Assembly (NCBI GenBank): GCA_003219355.1
Contig: QHOQ01000066.1
Coordinates: 1-23,461 of the forward strand
DNA length: 23,461 nucleotides
Source of the DNA: Verrucomicrobiota bacterium
Lineage (GTDB): Bacteria; Verrucomicrobiota; Verrucomicrobiia; Chthoniobacterales; UBA10450
Direction: 5' to 3'
Made by a program: the position numbers and the translations under genes. The notes beneath the pieces were generated by a model. It ran no database searches. It was given only the letters and a program-made list of their open reading frames with translations, and was not told where the DNA came from. Of this stretch, positions 14,646 to 21,990 are shown in pieces (positions within the stretch are counted from its first letter, which is position 1; every line of letters starts with the position of its first letter).

Positions 14646-14720
14646 TACGGCTCAATCCTTAAGCGTACCTCGCGCTATCAAGTTTAGGTGCGTCTCGACC
14701 GGCGCAGGATAAATTCCGCA

Positions 14721-14745
14721 ATCATGCGTGTGGTGCACGCATGAT
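14721..14745. repeat. Perfect 10-bp hairpin after speA
   Basis: ATCATGCGTG (14721-14730), loop TGGTG, CACGCATGAT (14736-14745) forms a perfect stem. It lies 76 bases past the speA stop. The next 20 bases are T-rich (AAGTTTGATTCTTTATT) but lack a continuous T-run. It could terminate speA. It also marks the point where the truncated VOC gene begins, so it may be a deletion or insertion scar. Confidence 0.45.
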
Positions 14746-14947
14746 CATCCAAGTTTGATTCTTTATTACAAAGCCGCAGACATCGAGAACACACACCAAG
14801 TTTTGAAGTCGCGCCACGTCCACTTTGAAAACAAACCGATGCTCGTCGCGCCGATGGCAACTCACGATCTGTGGCTGACCGAATTCCGTGACCCCGAAAA
14901 TAACGTTCTCGTGCCCTGCTGCGGAAAACCGAAAGATAACCGTGGAT
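14728..14947 (+). pseudogene. C-terminal remnant of a VOC/glyoxalase-like gene
   Basis: The frame reads SLILYYKAADIENTHQVLKS, then HVHFENKPMLVAPMATHDLW and LTEFRDPENNVL. This is the second half of a vicinal-oxygen-chelate domain: the beta-alpha-beta unit ending in the FRDPxxN motif. A typical single-domain VOC protein is about 130 residues; only about 65 matching residues remain. The first half, with its metal-binding residue, is absent; the match starts right after a perfect hairpin. The frame runs on past the natural end into the opposite lipoprotein gene. No good start codon or ribosome binding site is present. I read it as a decayed fragment. Confidence 0.6.
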
Positions 14948-14957
14948 TTCGAGAATT

Positions 14958-15278
14958 TTATCTTAGCCTGGTAAACTCAAGCTTGGGGCCGTTGGGCTCT
15001 CTCAGAATCATACGGTCGGCCGAAAATTCCATCTGATAAACAGTCTTGGCGAACGGCGTGTCAATCTTCACACGGTCGCGGTCGAGAATATATCTGCCTC
15101 GGGTATTCCCGATCACGACCCCCCCATTTTCAGAAAATTCCCAAACCGTGGCGTTTGCCTCTCCGGACATACGCCATTTACCAACGATGTCGTGCGAGGG
15201 GCCACCGCAACCAGCTATATTACAGAGCAAAACTGCCAGAGCGATTTTCGCTAACCGGGACTTGTTTCGGTCGAACAT
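14958..15278 (-). CDS. Small putative lipoprotein
   Basis: The 106-residue product has a basic N-terminus, a hydrophobic segment and a lipobox IAGC with Cys24 (LAVLLCNIAGCGG), so it should be lipid-anchored after signal cleavage. The mature part begins SHDIVGKWRMSGEA and is predicted as a small beta sheet (ATVWEFSENGGVVIGNTRGRYILD, KTVYQMEF, LEFTRLR). The IVGKW...F...G.v......Y.ld pattern recalls small lipocalin-like or DUF5640-type lipoproteins; this is a resemblance only. It lies downstream of rpsA on the same strand, after a 248-base gap. The VOC fragment converges on its 3' end. Confidence 0.7.
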   Translation of the reverse strand: MFDRNKSRLAKIALAVLLCNIAGCGGPSHDIVGKWRMSGEANATVWEFSENGGVVIGNTRGRYILDRDRVKIDTPFAKTVYQMEFSADRMILREPNGPKLEFTRLR

Positions 15279-15303
15279 GAATGGGACGACAGGCGAGAAT
15301 TCT

Positions 15304-15519
15304 CTATGGCTCAGACGCGATCGGAAGAATACATGATCCGATCACCCGTTTTCGAGGCCAAAGCGTTCCTTTGCTCACCGGGGGTGTGGCGCGTAGTGGG
15401 CCGAACGTGAATTCCGGAATGATATGTGATCGGCGTAATGACCGATCTTTGAGGCAAAGCGCGCAATGCACAAAAATCCTTGCCGCGAAACCTGTGAACC
15501 GCGGCGCGACCACATCCAA
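15304..15519 (-). pseudogene. Possible remnant of a CxxC / SHIIPEF zinc-finger protein
   Basis: On the minus strand a 71-codon frame contains HCALCLKDRSLRRSHIIPEF. A CxxC pair followed about 10 residues later by SHIIPEF is the N-terminal mark of a family of small HNH-like proteins. Beyond that the frame becomes unlike anything (TFGPLRATPPVSKG) and stops at 15304. No start with a ribosome binding site is visible, and the region also holds the likely rpsA terminator. The 248 bases between the lipoprotein and rpsA hold nothing else I can assign. Confidence 0.3.
15472..15505 (-). terminator. rpsA: Likely rpsA terminator
   Basis: Read on the minus strand, GCCGCG (15505-15500), a 12-base loop and CGCGGC (15487-15482) form a 6-bp G/C stem. 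AAGGA and then TTTTT (15476-15472) follow. It starts 22 bases after the rpsA stop. The five-base spacer before the T-run is longer than ideal, so strength is uncertain. Confidence 0.4.
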
Positions 15520-15526
15520 AAACGAG

Positions 15527-17257
15527 TTATTTTTTCTTGGATTCTTTCTTCGACTCGCGCTTGGATTCGTTTAATTCCTTCTTGGAATCGCCAGGGCGAT
15601 ATTCTTCCTGCTCGGCGGCGGCGAATGCCTTCTCCAGGCCGACCATGTCTTCACCGGGCTTGAGCGTGTCGAACGCTTCGGATTCTTTGCGCAGTTCTTC
15701 CTCGGAATAGTTGGCGGCCTTGATCGACAATCCAATGCGCCGCTCGACTTTGTCCACCTTGATGACGCGCGCTTCGACTTCCTGGCCGACTTTGAGCACA
15801 TCCTTCACTTTCGCGACGTGGTCCTCACTCAGTTGGGAGATGTGGACGAGGCCGTCGATGTCGTCGTTTAATTGCACAAACGCGCCAAAACTCGCGAGCT
15901 TGGTGACTTTGCCTTTAACAAGGTCACCAATCTTGTATTTCTCGTCGATGTTCTTCCATGGATCTTCCGCGAGTTGTTTGATCCCGAGACTGATCCGCTG
16001 ATTCACTTTGTCGATGTCGATGACAACCGCTTCAACTTCGTCGTTTTTCTTAAAGACTTCGCTTGGGTGATTGATCTTGCGGGTCCAGCTCAGATCGGAC
16101 ACATGGATCATGCCGTCGATCCCTTCGTCGAGCTCGACGAAGGCGCCGTAGGCAGTCATGTTGCGAATTTTTCCGCGCACGGTGCTCCCGATGGTAAATT
16201 TCTTTTCGATTTCATCCCATGGATTGGGCTCGAGCTGGCGCAGGCCCAACGAAATCTTTTGTTCTTCTTTGTTCACGCCAAGCACGACCGCTTCAACTTC
16301 CTGTCCTGCAGTGAGAATGTCGGACGGGCGCATAATTCGCTTTGTCCATGAAAGTTCCGAGACGTGAATGAGACCTTCGACGCCTTCCTCGATCTCTACG
16401 AACGCGCCGTAGGGAACAAGGTTCGTGATTTTGCCTTTGACGCGCTGACCAGCCGGAAAACGCTCCTCGATTTGGTCCCACGGATTTTTTTGCGTCTGCT
16501 TTAGCCCTAACGAGACGCGCTCTTTCTCCTTGTTGATGTCGAGCACGACGACTTCCAATTGCTGGCCGACTTTCACAAGTTCGCTCGGATGTCCGAGGCG
16601 GCCCCACGTCATGTCGGTGATATGGAGCAAGCCGTCCATTCCATCGAGATCGATGAACGCGCCGAAGTCAGTGAGATTTTTGACCGTCCCTTGCACCTTG
16701 TCGCCGACCTTCACGCCTTCCATGAATTTTTGTCGCTTCTCGCTCCGCTCCTGCTCGATCAACTCGCGCCGGCTGAGCACGACATTTTTGCGGTCGTCGT
16801 TGATTTTGACAATTTTGAAATCGTAGGTGTTACCGACGAACTGCTGCAAATCTTTCGGAGGAACAACGTCGATCTGCGACGCAGGCAAGAATGCCTCGAC
16901 GCCGATGTTCACCATAAGCCCGCCTTTCACGACCGATTTCACTTTGCCTTTGATCAGGCCGTCGCCGTGAAAAACGCTCGCGATCTTGTTCCAATTCTGG
17001 CGATATGCGGCTTTCTCCTTCGAGAGAACGACCATTCCTTCGTCGTTTTCGAGTCGCTCGAGGAGCACGTCTACTTCATCACCAACTTCGAGATTTTCGA
17101 TGTCCTCAAACTCGGTGATCGGAATCCCGCCCTCGGATTTGTAGCCGATATCTACCAGCACTTCGCGTGGACGAATTTCCAGTATGCGTCCCTTGACGAT
17201 GCTGCCTTCACGGAAGTCCGGCATCGGTTTCGACATTACGTCTTGCATTTGCACCAT
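15527..17257 (-). CDS. rpsA: 30S ribosomal protein S1 (six S1 domains)
   Basis: S1 binds mRNA on the small ribosomal subunit and helps initiation on leaders with weak Shine-Dalgarno sites. The 576-residue protein has six consecutive S1 domains. The first starts GSIVKGRILEI and the second GLIKGKVKSV. Domains 3-6 each open with a G-x2-V-x-G-x-[VI] block and include GAF[IV] and the G(L/M)(I/L/V)H(I/V)S core; the last ends LSIKAANYSEEE. The first two domains are the most divergent, as usual for the ribosome-binding part. A Lys/Glu/Ser-rich tail (ESKRESKKESKKK) ends the protein. AAGGAG at 17276-17271 lies 13 bases before the ATG at 17257. Few genes in this window have a good Shine-Dalgarno site, consistent with reliance on S1. 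Confidence 0.97.
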   Translation of the reverse strand: MVQMQDVMSKPMPDFREGSIVKGRILEIRPREVLVDIGYKSEGGIPITEFEDIENLEVGDEVDVLLERLENDEGMVVLSKEKAAYRQNWNKIASVFHGDGLIKGKVKSVVKGGLMVNIGVEAFLPASQIDVVPPKDLQQFVGNTYDFKIVKINDDRKNVVLSRRELIEQERSEKRQKFMEGVKVGDKVQGTVKNLTDFGAFIDLDGMDGLLHITDMTWGRLGHPSELVKVGQQLEVVVLDINKEKERVSLGLKQTQKNPWDQIEERFPAGQRVKGKITNLVPYGAFVEIEEGVEGLIHVSELSWTKRIMRPSDILTAGQEVEAVVLGVNKEEQKISLGLRQLEPNPWDEIEKKFTIGSTVRGKIRNMTAYGAFVELDEGIDGMIHVSDLSWTRKINHPSEVFKKNDEVEAVVIDIDKVNQRISLGIKQLAEDPWKNIDEKYKIGDLVKGKVTKLASFGAFVQLNDDIDGLVHISQLSEDHVAKVKDVLKVGQEVEARVIKVDKVERRIGLSIKAANYSEEELRKESEAFDTLKPGEDMVGLEKAFAAAEQEEYRPGDSKKELNESKRESKKESKKK

Positions 17258-17286
17258 AAGTTAAAAGGCACTCCTTCGGCCACGGC

Positions 17287-17334
17287 GACGCTCTCATCGA
17301 GCGTCAATCTTTCCGCGCAGTTAAACAGCGGAAA
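17287..17334 (-). promoter_or_regulatory. rpsA: Two hairpins in the rpsA mRNA leader
   Basis: Two perfect 7-bp stems lie in tandem in the 5' leader: TTTCCGC/GCGGAAA (17334-17328 with 17316-17310, 11-base loop) and GACGCTC/GAGCGTC (17305-17299 with 17293-17287, 5-base loop). They fill the space between the predicted transcription start near 17337 and the AAGGAG at 17276-17271. In E. coli, S1 represses its own mRNA through a structured leader; a similar role here is inferred. Confidence 0.45.
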
Positions 17335-17343
17335 TGGGACGCC

Positions 17344-17372
17344 ATAGTAGGCGTTTTCAAAGGGTTGGTCAA
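17344..17372 (-). promoter_or_regulatory. rpsA: Sigma-70-type promoter of rpsA
   Basis: On the minus strand TTGACC (17372-17367) and TACTAT (17349-17344) are separated by exactly 17 bases. This matches the housekeeping consensus at 5/6 and 5/6 positions (TTGACA, TATAAT). Transcription would start near 17337 and give a leader of about 80 bases. It is the best promoter match I found in the window. Confidence 0.7.
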
Positions 17373-17429
17373 CTCGTGTCCCTTGGAGGGTGCCCAATAT
17401 TTCGGATGGGATAGAGAGCGTCCCTCCAC

Positions 17430-17475
17430 TTCTGAATTCGGCGTTGCATGTTGAACGTTGAGGGTTGGACGTTTT
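17430..17475. repeat. GTTGAACGTTG-type degenerate repeat
   Basis: The text GGCGTTGCATGTTGAACGTTGAGGGTTGGACGTT contains three to four staggered copies of a GTTGxACGTT unit. Such TTGAACGTTGA strings recur as intergenic filler in related genomes. It lies just before the thioredoxin-like gene. No function is claimed. Confidence 0.35.
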
Positions 17476-17495
17476 CCCCTTAGCTTACGATCAAA

Positions 17496-18044
17496 ATGTC
17501 GATCTTATGCCTCCGAAAGTATCCGCGAGCTCCGATTATTTCGGGGTTTTCGATCTTGACCGCCCTTTTGACAACGACTTCGCGGCTTAATGCCGAACCC
17601 TCTGTGGCAGAGCAAAGAGTCGCGGAGGCGATTAAGGCGCAGCATCTCAGCGTGGTGCATCTCTGGGCTCCGTGGTGTTCAAATTGCCAGGCTGAATTGA
17701 AAAGCGGCGGCTGGATCAAAATGGTAAAAGACAATCCGAACGTGCATTTTTACTTCGTTTCCGTGTGGAGTGGCGGTGAAGATGGTGCCGCGATGTTAAA
17801 AAAATTCGAGATCACTGACCAGTCGAATGTCACCATTTTGGCCGATCCTGGGCCGCGCGGTCAAAATCATATCAAACAATTTGCCGGTTTGCCGCTCTCG
17901 TGGATTCCAACGACTTGGATCTACAAAGGCGGCGATCTCCGTTATGCTTTGAACTACGGCGAAGCCCGTTTCCCGCTCTTGCAGCAATTTCTCGACGACA
18001 GCGAGTCCGAGTGGTCGCATAAAGGGGAGTCGAAGATCGACTAG
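17496..18044 (+). CDS. Secreted thioredoxin-like protein
   Basis: The 182-residue protein starts with a signal peptide or membrane anchor (about residues 13-33, PIISGFSILTALLTTTSRLNA). A thioredoxin fold follows, with the active site LWAPWCSNCQAE (Cys61 and Cys64), a central strand VHFYFVSVW, and the cis-proline region WIPTTWIYKGG. The CSNC pair retains the redox cysteines, so disulfide reduction or exchange in the periplasm is likely. The partner is unknown. Similar proteins serve cytochrome c maturation or protein quality control. It ends 10 bases before the cystathionine beta-synthase gene, so the two probably share a transcript, although they act in different compartments. An alternative start cannot be excluded. 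Confidence 0.85.
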   Translation: MSILCLRKYPRAPIISGFSILTALLTTTSRLNAEPSVAEQRVAEAIKAQHLSVVHLWAPWCSNCQAELKSGGWIKMVKDNPNVHFYFVSVWSGGEDGAAMLKKFEITDQSNVTILADPGPRGQNHIKQFAGLPLSWIPTTWIYKGGDLRYALNYGEARFPLLQQFLDDSESEWSHKGESKID

Positions 18045-18054
18045 AATTTTGAAA

Positions 18055-19497
18055 ATGATCGAGACCTCTCCCGCGCCGACGATTTCGCAGGATAAACCGC
18101 CGGCAATCCTTTCTCTTATCGGCGACACGCCGCTGGTCGAGATCACCCAGATCGACACCGGGCCGTGCCAGCTTTTCGTCAAACTCGAAAGCCAAAATCC
18201 AACTGGTTCAATCAAGGACCGCGTCGCCTTAGCCATGATCGAGGCGGCTGAGTGCGATGGAACGTTGCGACCGGGTGGCACGGTGATCGAAGCAACTGCT
18301 GGCAACACCGGTCTTGGCCTTGCGCTGGTCGCGGGCGCGAAAGGTTATCGGGTGCTGCTGGTGATTCCTGACAAGATGTCGCAGGAAAAAATCTTCCACG
18401 TCAAGGCGCTCGGCGCCGAAGTGCGCATCGTGCGTTCCGATGTAACCCGGGGACATCCCGAATATTATCAAGACGTCGCCGCGCGGCTGGCCACGGAGAT
18501 TCCGGGAGCGTTTTACGTCAATCAGTTTGGCAACCAGGCGAATCCACTTGCGCACGAAAGATCGACAGGCCCGGAAATTTGGGAACAAATGCGGCATGAT
18601 GTCGATGCAATCGTCTGCGGCGTCGGCTCCGGCGGAACGTTGACCGGGCTCGGCCGATTTTTTTCGCGAGTGAAACCGCGGCGCGGTATCGAGATGGTTC
18701 TTGCGGATCCGACGGGATCGATTCTTTACGAATGGGTCAAGACCAGCAAACTGGTCGAATCGGGAAGCTGGGCCGTCGAAGGCATCGGTGAAGATTTCGT
18801 CCCCGAAATTGCTGACATGTCTTTCGTTACCGACGCGTTCGAAATTGATGACGAGGAAAGTTTCGCAACCGCGCGGGAGCTTTTGCGCAAGGAAGGAATT
18901 CTTGGCGGCTCATCCACTGGTACGCTGGTCGCCGGCGCGCTACGTTACTGCCGGCAACAAACGAAATCGAAACGCGTCGTCACGTTCGTCGCCGACACTG
19001 GGAACAAATATCTCTCGAAGATGTACAACGATTTCTGGATGGCGGAGCAAGGTTTCATCCATCGTGCGCCCCACGGCGACTTAAGCGATCTGATTTCCCA
19101 TCGCTACGAAGCGGGCGAAGTCATTTCAGTCGGTCCGGACGACAGCCTTCTCACCGCATTTAAGCGAATGCGACAGGCGGATGTCTCGCAAGTGCCCGTG
19201 GTCGATGAGAAGGGTCGTGCCATGGGTATTCTCGATGAGTCCGACGTCCTTGTGAAAGTGCATCGCGATCCGGGGCACTTTAACGATCTGGTGAAGAATG
19301 CGATGACCGATCGCCTGGAAACGCTTTCACCGAAGGCAAAGATTAACGATTTGCTTGGAGTATTTGATCGTGGCCGTGTCGCAATCGTAATGGAAGGCGA
19401 CAAATTTCTCGGGCTCGTTACGCGCACCGATATGCTTTCTTATTTGCGGCTTCACATGCCGAAGTCATCCGTGCCGGTCAGTCGCGAATTCAGTTAA
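18055..19497 (+). CDS. cbs: Cystathionine beta-synthase with C-terminal CBS domain pair
   Basis: This enzyme condenses homocysteine with serine to cystathionine using pyridoxal phosphate. The 480-residue protein has the fold-II PLP domain (about residues 18-330) with SLIGDTPLVEI, NPTGSIKDRVA (Lys54 holds PLP), EATAGNTGLGLAL, and VCGVGSGGTLTG for phosphate binding. A tandem CBS (Bateman) module follows at about residues 349-475: VISVGPDDSLLTAFKRMRQ, VSQVPVVDEKGRAMGILDE and FLGLVTRTDMLSYL. The vertebrate heme-binding N-terminus is absent. The CBS pair suggests control by an adenosyl ligand such as SAM or AMP. A cysteine synthase lacks such a module. The ATG at 18055 was chosen over a TTG two codons earlier. 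It is followed after 172 bases by its pathway partner. Confidence 0.9.
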   Translation: MIETSPAPTISQDKPPAILSLIGDTPLVEITQIDTGPCQLFVKLESQNPTGSIKDRVALAMIEAAECDGTLRPGGTVIEATAGNTGLGLALVAGAKGYRVLLVIPDKMSQEKIFHVKALGAEVRIVRSDVTRGHPEYYQDVAARLATEIPGAFYVNQFGNQANPLAHERSTGPEIWEQMRHDVDAIVCGVGSGGTLTGLGRFFSRVKPRRGIEMVLADPTGSILYEWVKTSKLVESGSWAVEGIGEDFVPEIADMSFVTDAFEIDDEESFATARELLRKEGILGGSSTGTLVAGALRYCRQQTKSKRVVTFVADTGNKYLSKMYNDFWMAEQGFIHRAPHGDLSDLISHRYEAGEVISVGPDDSLLTAFKRMRQADVSQVPVVDEKGRAMGILDESDVLVKVHRDPGHFNDLVKNAMTDRLETLSPKAKINDLLGVFDRGRVAIVMEGDKFLGLVTRTDMLSYLRLHMPKSSVPVSREFS

Positions 19498-19539
19498 GAT
19501 CAATCGGGAAGGCGGGAGCTCAGTGAAAAAGCTGTTTCG

Positions 19540-19663
19540 CTTTAAAATCTTCCGAGAATTCTTTCCGCATTCCCTGCGGTTCTAATTAATTTTCTGATCC
19601 GTGAAATCCGCTGCCTGCCCGTGGTAGCCACTGGCGGAGGCGGGTAATCCACGGTTAGATTAG
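19540..19663. repeat. Composite of degenerate intergenic repeats
   Basis: The region resembles fragments often seen between genes in Verrucomicrobiota: CCCTGCGGTTCTAATTAATT and CTGATCCGTGAAATCCG, then after an insert AATCCACGGTTAG. The insert, at about 19610-19647, includes GTGGTAGCCAC, a 4-bp hairpin with a 3-base loop. It looks like one repeat interrupted by another. No gene was found in the 172-base gap. Confidence 0.3.
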
Positions 19664-19669
19664 ATCGCC

Positions 19670-20830
19670 ATGAAAAAGCAGCACGAATTCGCGACCCGCG
19701 CCATTCACGCCGGACAGGAACCCGACCCAAGCACGGGCGCGATCATGACTCCGATCTACGCGACCTCGACCTACGTGCAGGAGAGCCCAGGCAAACATAA
19801 AGGTTACGACTACGCGCGCTCGATCAACCCGACCCGGCTTGCTTACGAAAAATGTATTGCCGATTTGGAAAGCGGAACACGCGGCTTTGCGTTCGCATCT
19901 GGGCTGGCTGCGATGTCCACTGCGCTGGAAGTGCTCGAAAGTGGTTCGCATATCGTCGTGAGCGACGATCTTTACGGCGGCACATTTCGACTCTTCGAAA
20001 AGGTCCGTCGTCATTCCGCTAACCTCGATTTCACCTATGTCGATCTGACCAATGTGAAAGATTTAGAACGCGCGATCAAGCCGAACACGCGCATGGTGTG
20101 GATCGAGACTCCGAGCAATCCGCTGCTCAAGCTGATCGATCTGGAAGCGATCGCGAAAATCGCACGCGAGCACAAGATCGTTTCGGTTTGTGATAACACG
20201 TTTGCGACTCCGTGGATTCAGCGGCCGATCGAGGCCGGCTTCGATCTGGTGATCCATTCCGCCACCAAATATCTGAATGGGCATTCCGATTTGGTCGGCG
20301 GCGTCGTGGTAGTCGGCGAGAACAAGGAACTTGGCGACCAGATCGCGTTTTTACAAAATTCAGTTGGCGCGATCGCGGGGCCGTTCGAAAGCTTCCTGGT
20401 TATGCGCAGTTTGAAAACTCTTGCGCTGCGCATGGAGCGTCATTGTTCAAACGCGATTGAAATTGCGCGCTGGCTGGAAGAGCGGCCGGAAATCAAGTCC
20501 GTCAGTTATCCTGGGCTCAAGTCGCATCCGCATCACGATCTGGCGCGAATCCAAATGCGCGGATTTGGCGGAATGGTGACGATCGTCTTGAAGACTGATC
20601 TAGCCGGCACACGACGGTTTCTTGAGAACACGCACCTCTTCTCGCTCGCGGAGAGTTTGGGCGGCGTCGAAAGCCTGATCAATCATCCCGCGCTCATGAC
20701 GCACGCATCGGTTCCAAAGGAGCAACGCGAAGCGCTCGGCATCACAGATTCTCTCGTTCGTCTGTCAGTCGGCGTAGAGGATGTGCGCGATTTAATCGAC
20801 GATTTGCAATTCGCCTTCGAGGCGATTTAA
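19670..20830 (+). CDS. Cystathionine gamma-lyase (Cys/Met metabolism PLP enzyme)
   Basis: This is a member of the Cys/Met PLP enzyme family (cystathionine gamma-synthase/lyase), 386 residues and full length. It starts EFATRAIHAGQEPDPSTGAI and has YDYARSINPTR, ASGLAAMSTALEVL, the cofactor-contact motif DDLYGGTFRLFE, WIETPSNPLLK, and VIHSATKYLNGHSD, with the PLP lysine at residue 200. The C-terminus keeps SLGGVESLINHPA and RLSVGVEDVRDL. Lyase and synthase are hard to separate by sequence. The neighbouring cystathionine beta-synthase argues for lyase activity, giving a reverse transsulfuration route from homocysteine to cysteine. Gamma-synthase activity cannot be ruled out. Confidence 0.9.
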   Translation: MKKQHEFATRAIHAGQEPDPSTGAIMTPIYATSTYVQESPGKHKGYDYARSINPTRLAYEKCIADLESGTRGFAFASGLAAMSTALEVLESGSHIVVSDDLYGGTFRLFEKVRRHSANLDFTYVDLTNVKDLERAIKPNTRMVWIETPSNPLLKLIDLEAIAKIAREHKIVSVCDNTFATPWIQRPIEAGFDLVIHSATKYLNGHSDLVGGVVVVGENKELGDQIAFLQNSVGAIAGPFESFLVMRSLKTLALRMERHCSNAIEIARWLEERPEIKSVSYPGLKSHPHHDLARIQMRGFGGMVTIVLKTDLAGTRRFLENTHLFSLAESLGGVESLINHPALMTHASVPKEQREALGITDSLVRLSVGVEDVRDLIDDLQFAFEAI

Positions 20831-20835
20831 CGTGG

Positions 20836-20885
20836 CACAGGCATCCCGCCTGTTTCATATTCCTCCAACAGCCAGGATGGCTGTG
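20836..20885. repeat. Two-armed palindromic repeat upstream of aroC
   Basis: Arm 1 (20836-20853) and arm 2 (20868-20885) are inverted copies matching at 15 of 18 positions, separated by 14 bases. Each arm also forms its own perfect 6-bp hairpin: ACAGGC-ATCCC-GCCTGT and ACAGCC-AGGAT-GGCTGT. The loops share complementary ATCC and GGAT. It ends seven bases before the aroC ATG, where a ribosome binding site would normally be. The element class resembles CACAGGC-type intergenic palindromes. Confidence 0.6.
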
Positions 20886-20892
20886 TTACGCA

Positions 20893-21990
20893 ATGGGTAA
20901 CACCTTTGGCCAGCTTTTTCGCGTCACGACGTTTGGTGAATCGCACGGCGGCGGGATTGGTGTCGTAATTGATGGTTGTCCGCCAAAGATCGACATCTCT
21001 GAAGCGGACATCCAACGTGAATTGGATCGGCGTCGTCCGGGTCAAAGCAAAATCACGACGCAACGAAAGGAGGAGGACCGATGCGAAATTGTCTCCGGCA
21101 TTTTCGAGGGACGAACACTCGGGACGCCGATCGCGGTCCTGGTGCGCAACAAGGACGCTCGGAGGGAGGACTATATGGAGATCGCAAAAAAATTTCGTCC
21201 GTCGCATGCCGATTTTAGTTACGAGGCTAAATACGGAATCCGTAACTGGCAGGGCGGCGGGCGCGCCTCGGCGCGGGAGACGATCGGCCGCGTTGCGGCG
21301 GGTGCAGTCGCGAAAAAGGTATTGTCGGTCCTCTATTTGAATTTCGAGATCGTCGCTTACGTCGCGCAGATTCACGAGATCATCGCGAAGGTCAATCGTT
21401 CCAGCGTCAAGGTGCAGGACGCGGAGAAAAATGCGGTGCGGTGCCCGGATATTGCAGCGGCCCAGAGAATGGAGTCGCTGATCGGGCAAATTCGAAATGA
21501 AGGCGATTCAGTAGGTGGCGTGGTCGAATGCGTGGTCCGGGGCGTTCCAGCCGGACTTGGCGAGCCGGTGTTTGATAAGCTCGAGGCCGATTTGGCGAAA
21601 GCGATGCTGAGCCTGCCGGCAACCAAAGGATTTGAGATCGGTTCCGGGTTTGCGGCGACGCACATGCGCGGTTCCGAGCACAACGACCCATTTGAAATAC
21701 GCAGAGGTAAAATCCGGACCGTGACAAACAATTCCGGCGGGGTGCAGGGCGGGATCAGCAACGGCGAAGAGATTTACTTTCGCGTCGCTTTTAAGCCGAC
21801 CGCGACGATCGCGCACGAACAGAAAACCGTTAGCACATCGCGTGAACAAACGAAGCTCTCTGCTCGTGGACGGCACGATCCGTGTGTTTTGCCTCGCGCG
21901 GTCCCAATAGTCGAAGCGATGACCGCGCTCGTGCTTTGCGACCATGCCTTGCGCCAGCAAGCGATCGCTTTGCCGTCCGCGGCAGGATGA
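20893..21990 (+). CDS. aroC: Chorismate synthase
   Basis: AroC converts 5-enolpyruvylshikimate-3-phosphate to chorismate with reduced FMN, the last step of the shikimate pathway. The 365-residue protein starts GNTFGQLFRVTTFGESHGGG, with the FGESHG signature. It continues with RRRPGQSKITTQRKEEDRCEIVSGIFEGRTLGTPI and the second signature YGIRNWQGGGRASARETIGRVAAGAVA. The third, RGSEHNDPFE, and TNNSGGVQGGISNGEEIYFRVAFKPTATI follow. The C-terminus RHDPCVLPRAVPIVEAM is intact and length fits the family. A palindromic repeat abuts the start codon, leaving no Shine-Dalgarno site. The stop overlaps the CvpA-like gene as ATGA. Confidence 0.97.
   Translation: MGNTFGQLFRVTTFGESHGGGIGVVIDGCPPKIDISEADIQRELDRRRPGQSKITTQRKEEDRCEIVSGIFEGRTLGTPIAVLVRNKDARREDYMEIAKKFRPSHADFSYEAKYGIRNWQGGGRASARETIGRVAAGAVAKKVLSVLYLNFEIVAYVAQIHEIIAKVNRSSVKVQDAEKNAVRCPDIAAAQRMESLIGQIRNEGDSVGGVVECVVRGVPAGLGEPVFDKLEADLAKAMLSLPATKGFEIGSGFAATHMRGSEHNDPFEIRRGKIRTVTNNSGGVQGGISNGEEIYFRVAFKPTATIAHEQKTVSTSREQTKLSARGRHDPCVLPRAVPIVEAMTALVLCDHALRQQAIALPSAAG

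Noticed and set aside
15279..15526. A tRNA or small RNA gene in the gap after rpsA
   Set aside because: I found no cloverleaf pattern or TTCGANNC arm with a matching acceptor stem.
16559..17347. A 262-codon plus-strand frame opposite rpsA
   Set aside because: It is the antisense shadow of the S1 repeats; its protein text matches nothing and rpsA is certain.
21882..21986. 35-residue N-terminal extension of the CvpA-like protein
   Set aside because: It lies inside aroC in another frame; the ATGA overlap at 21987 gives the expected N-terminus.
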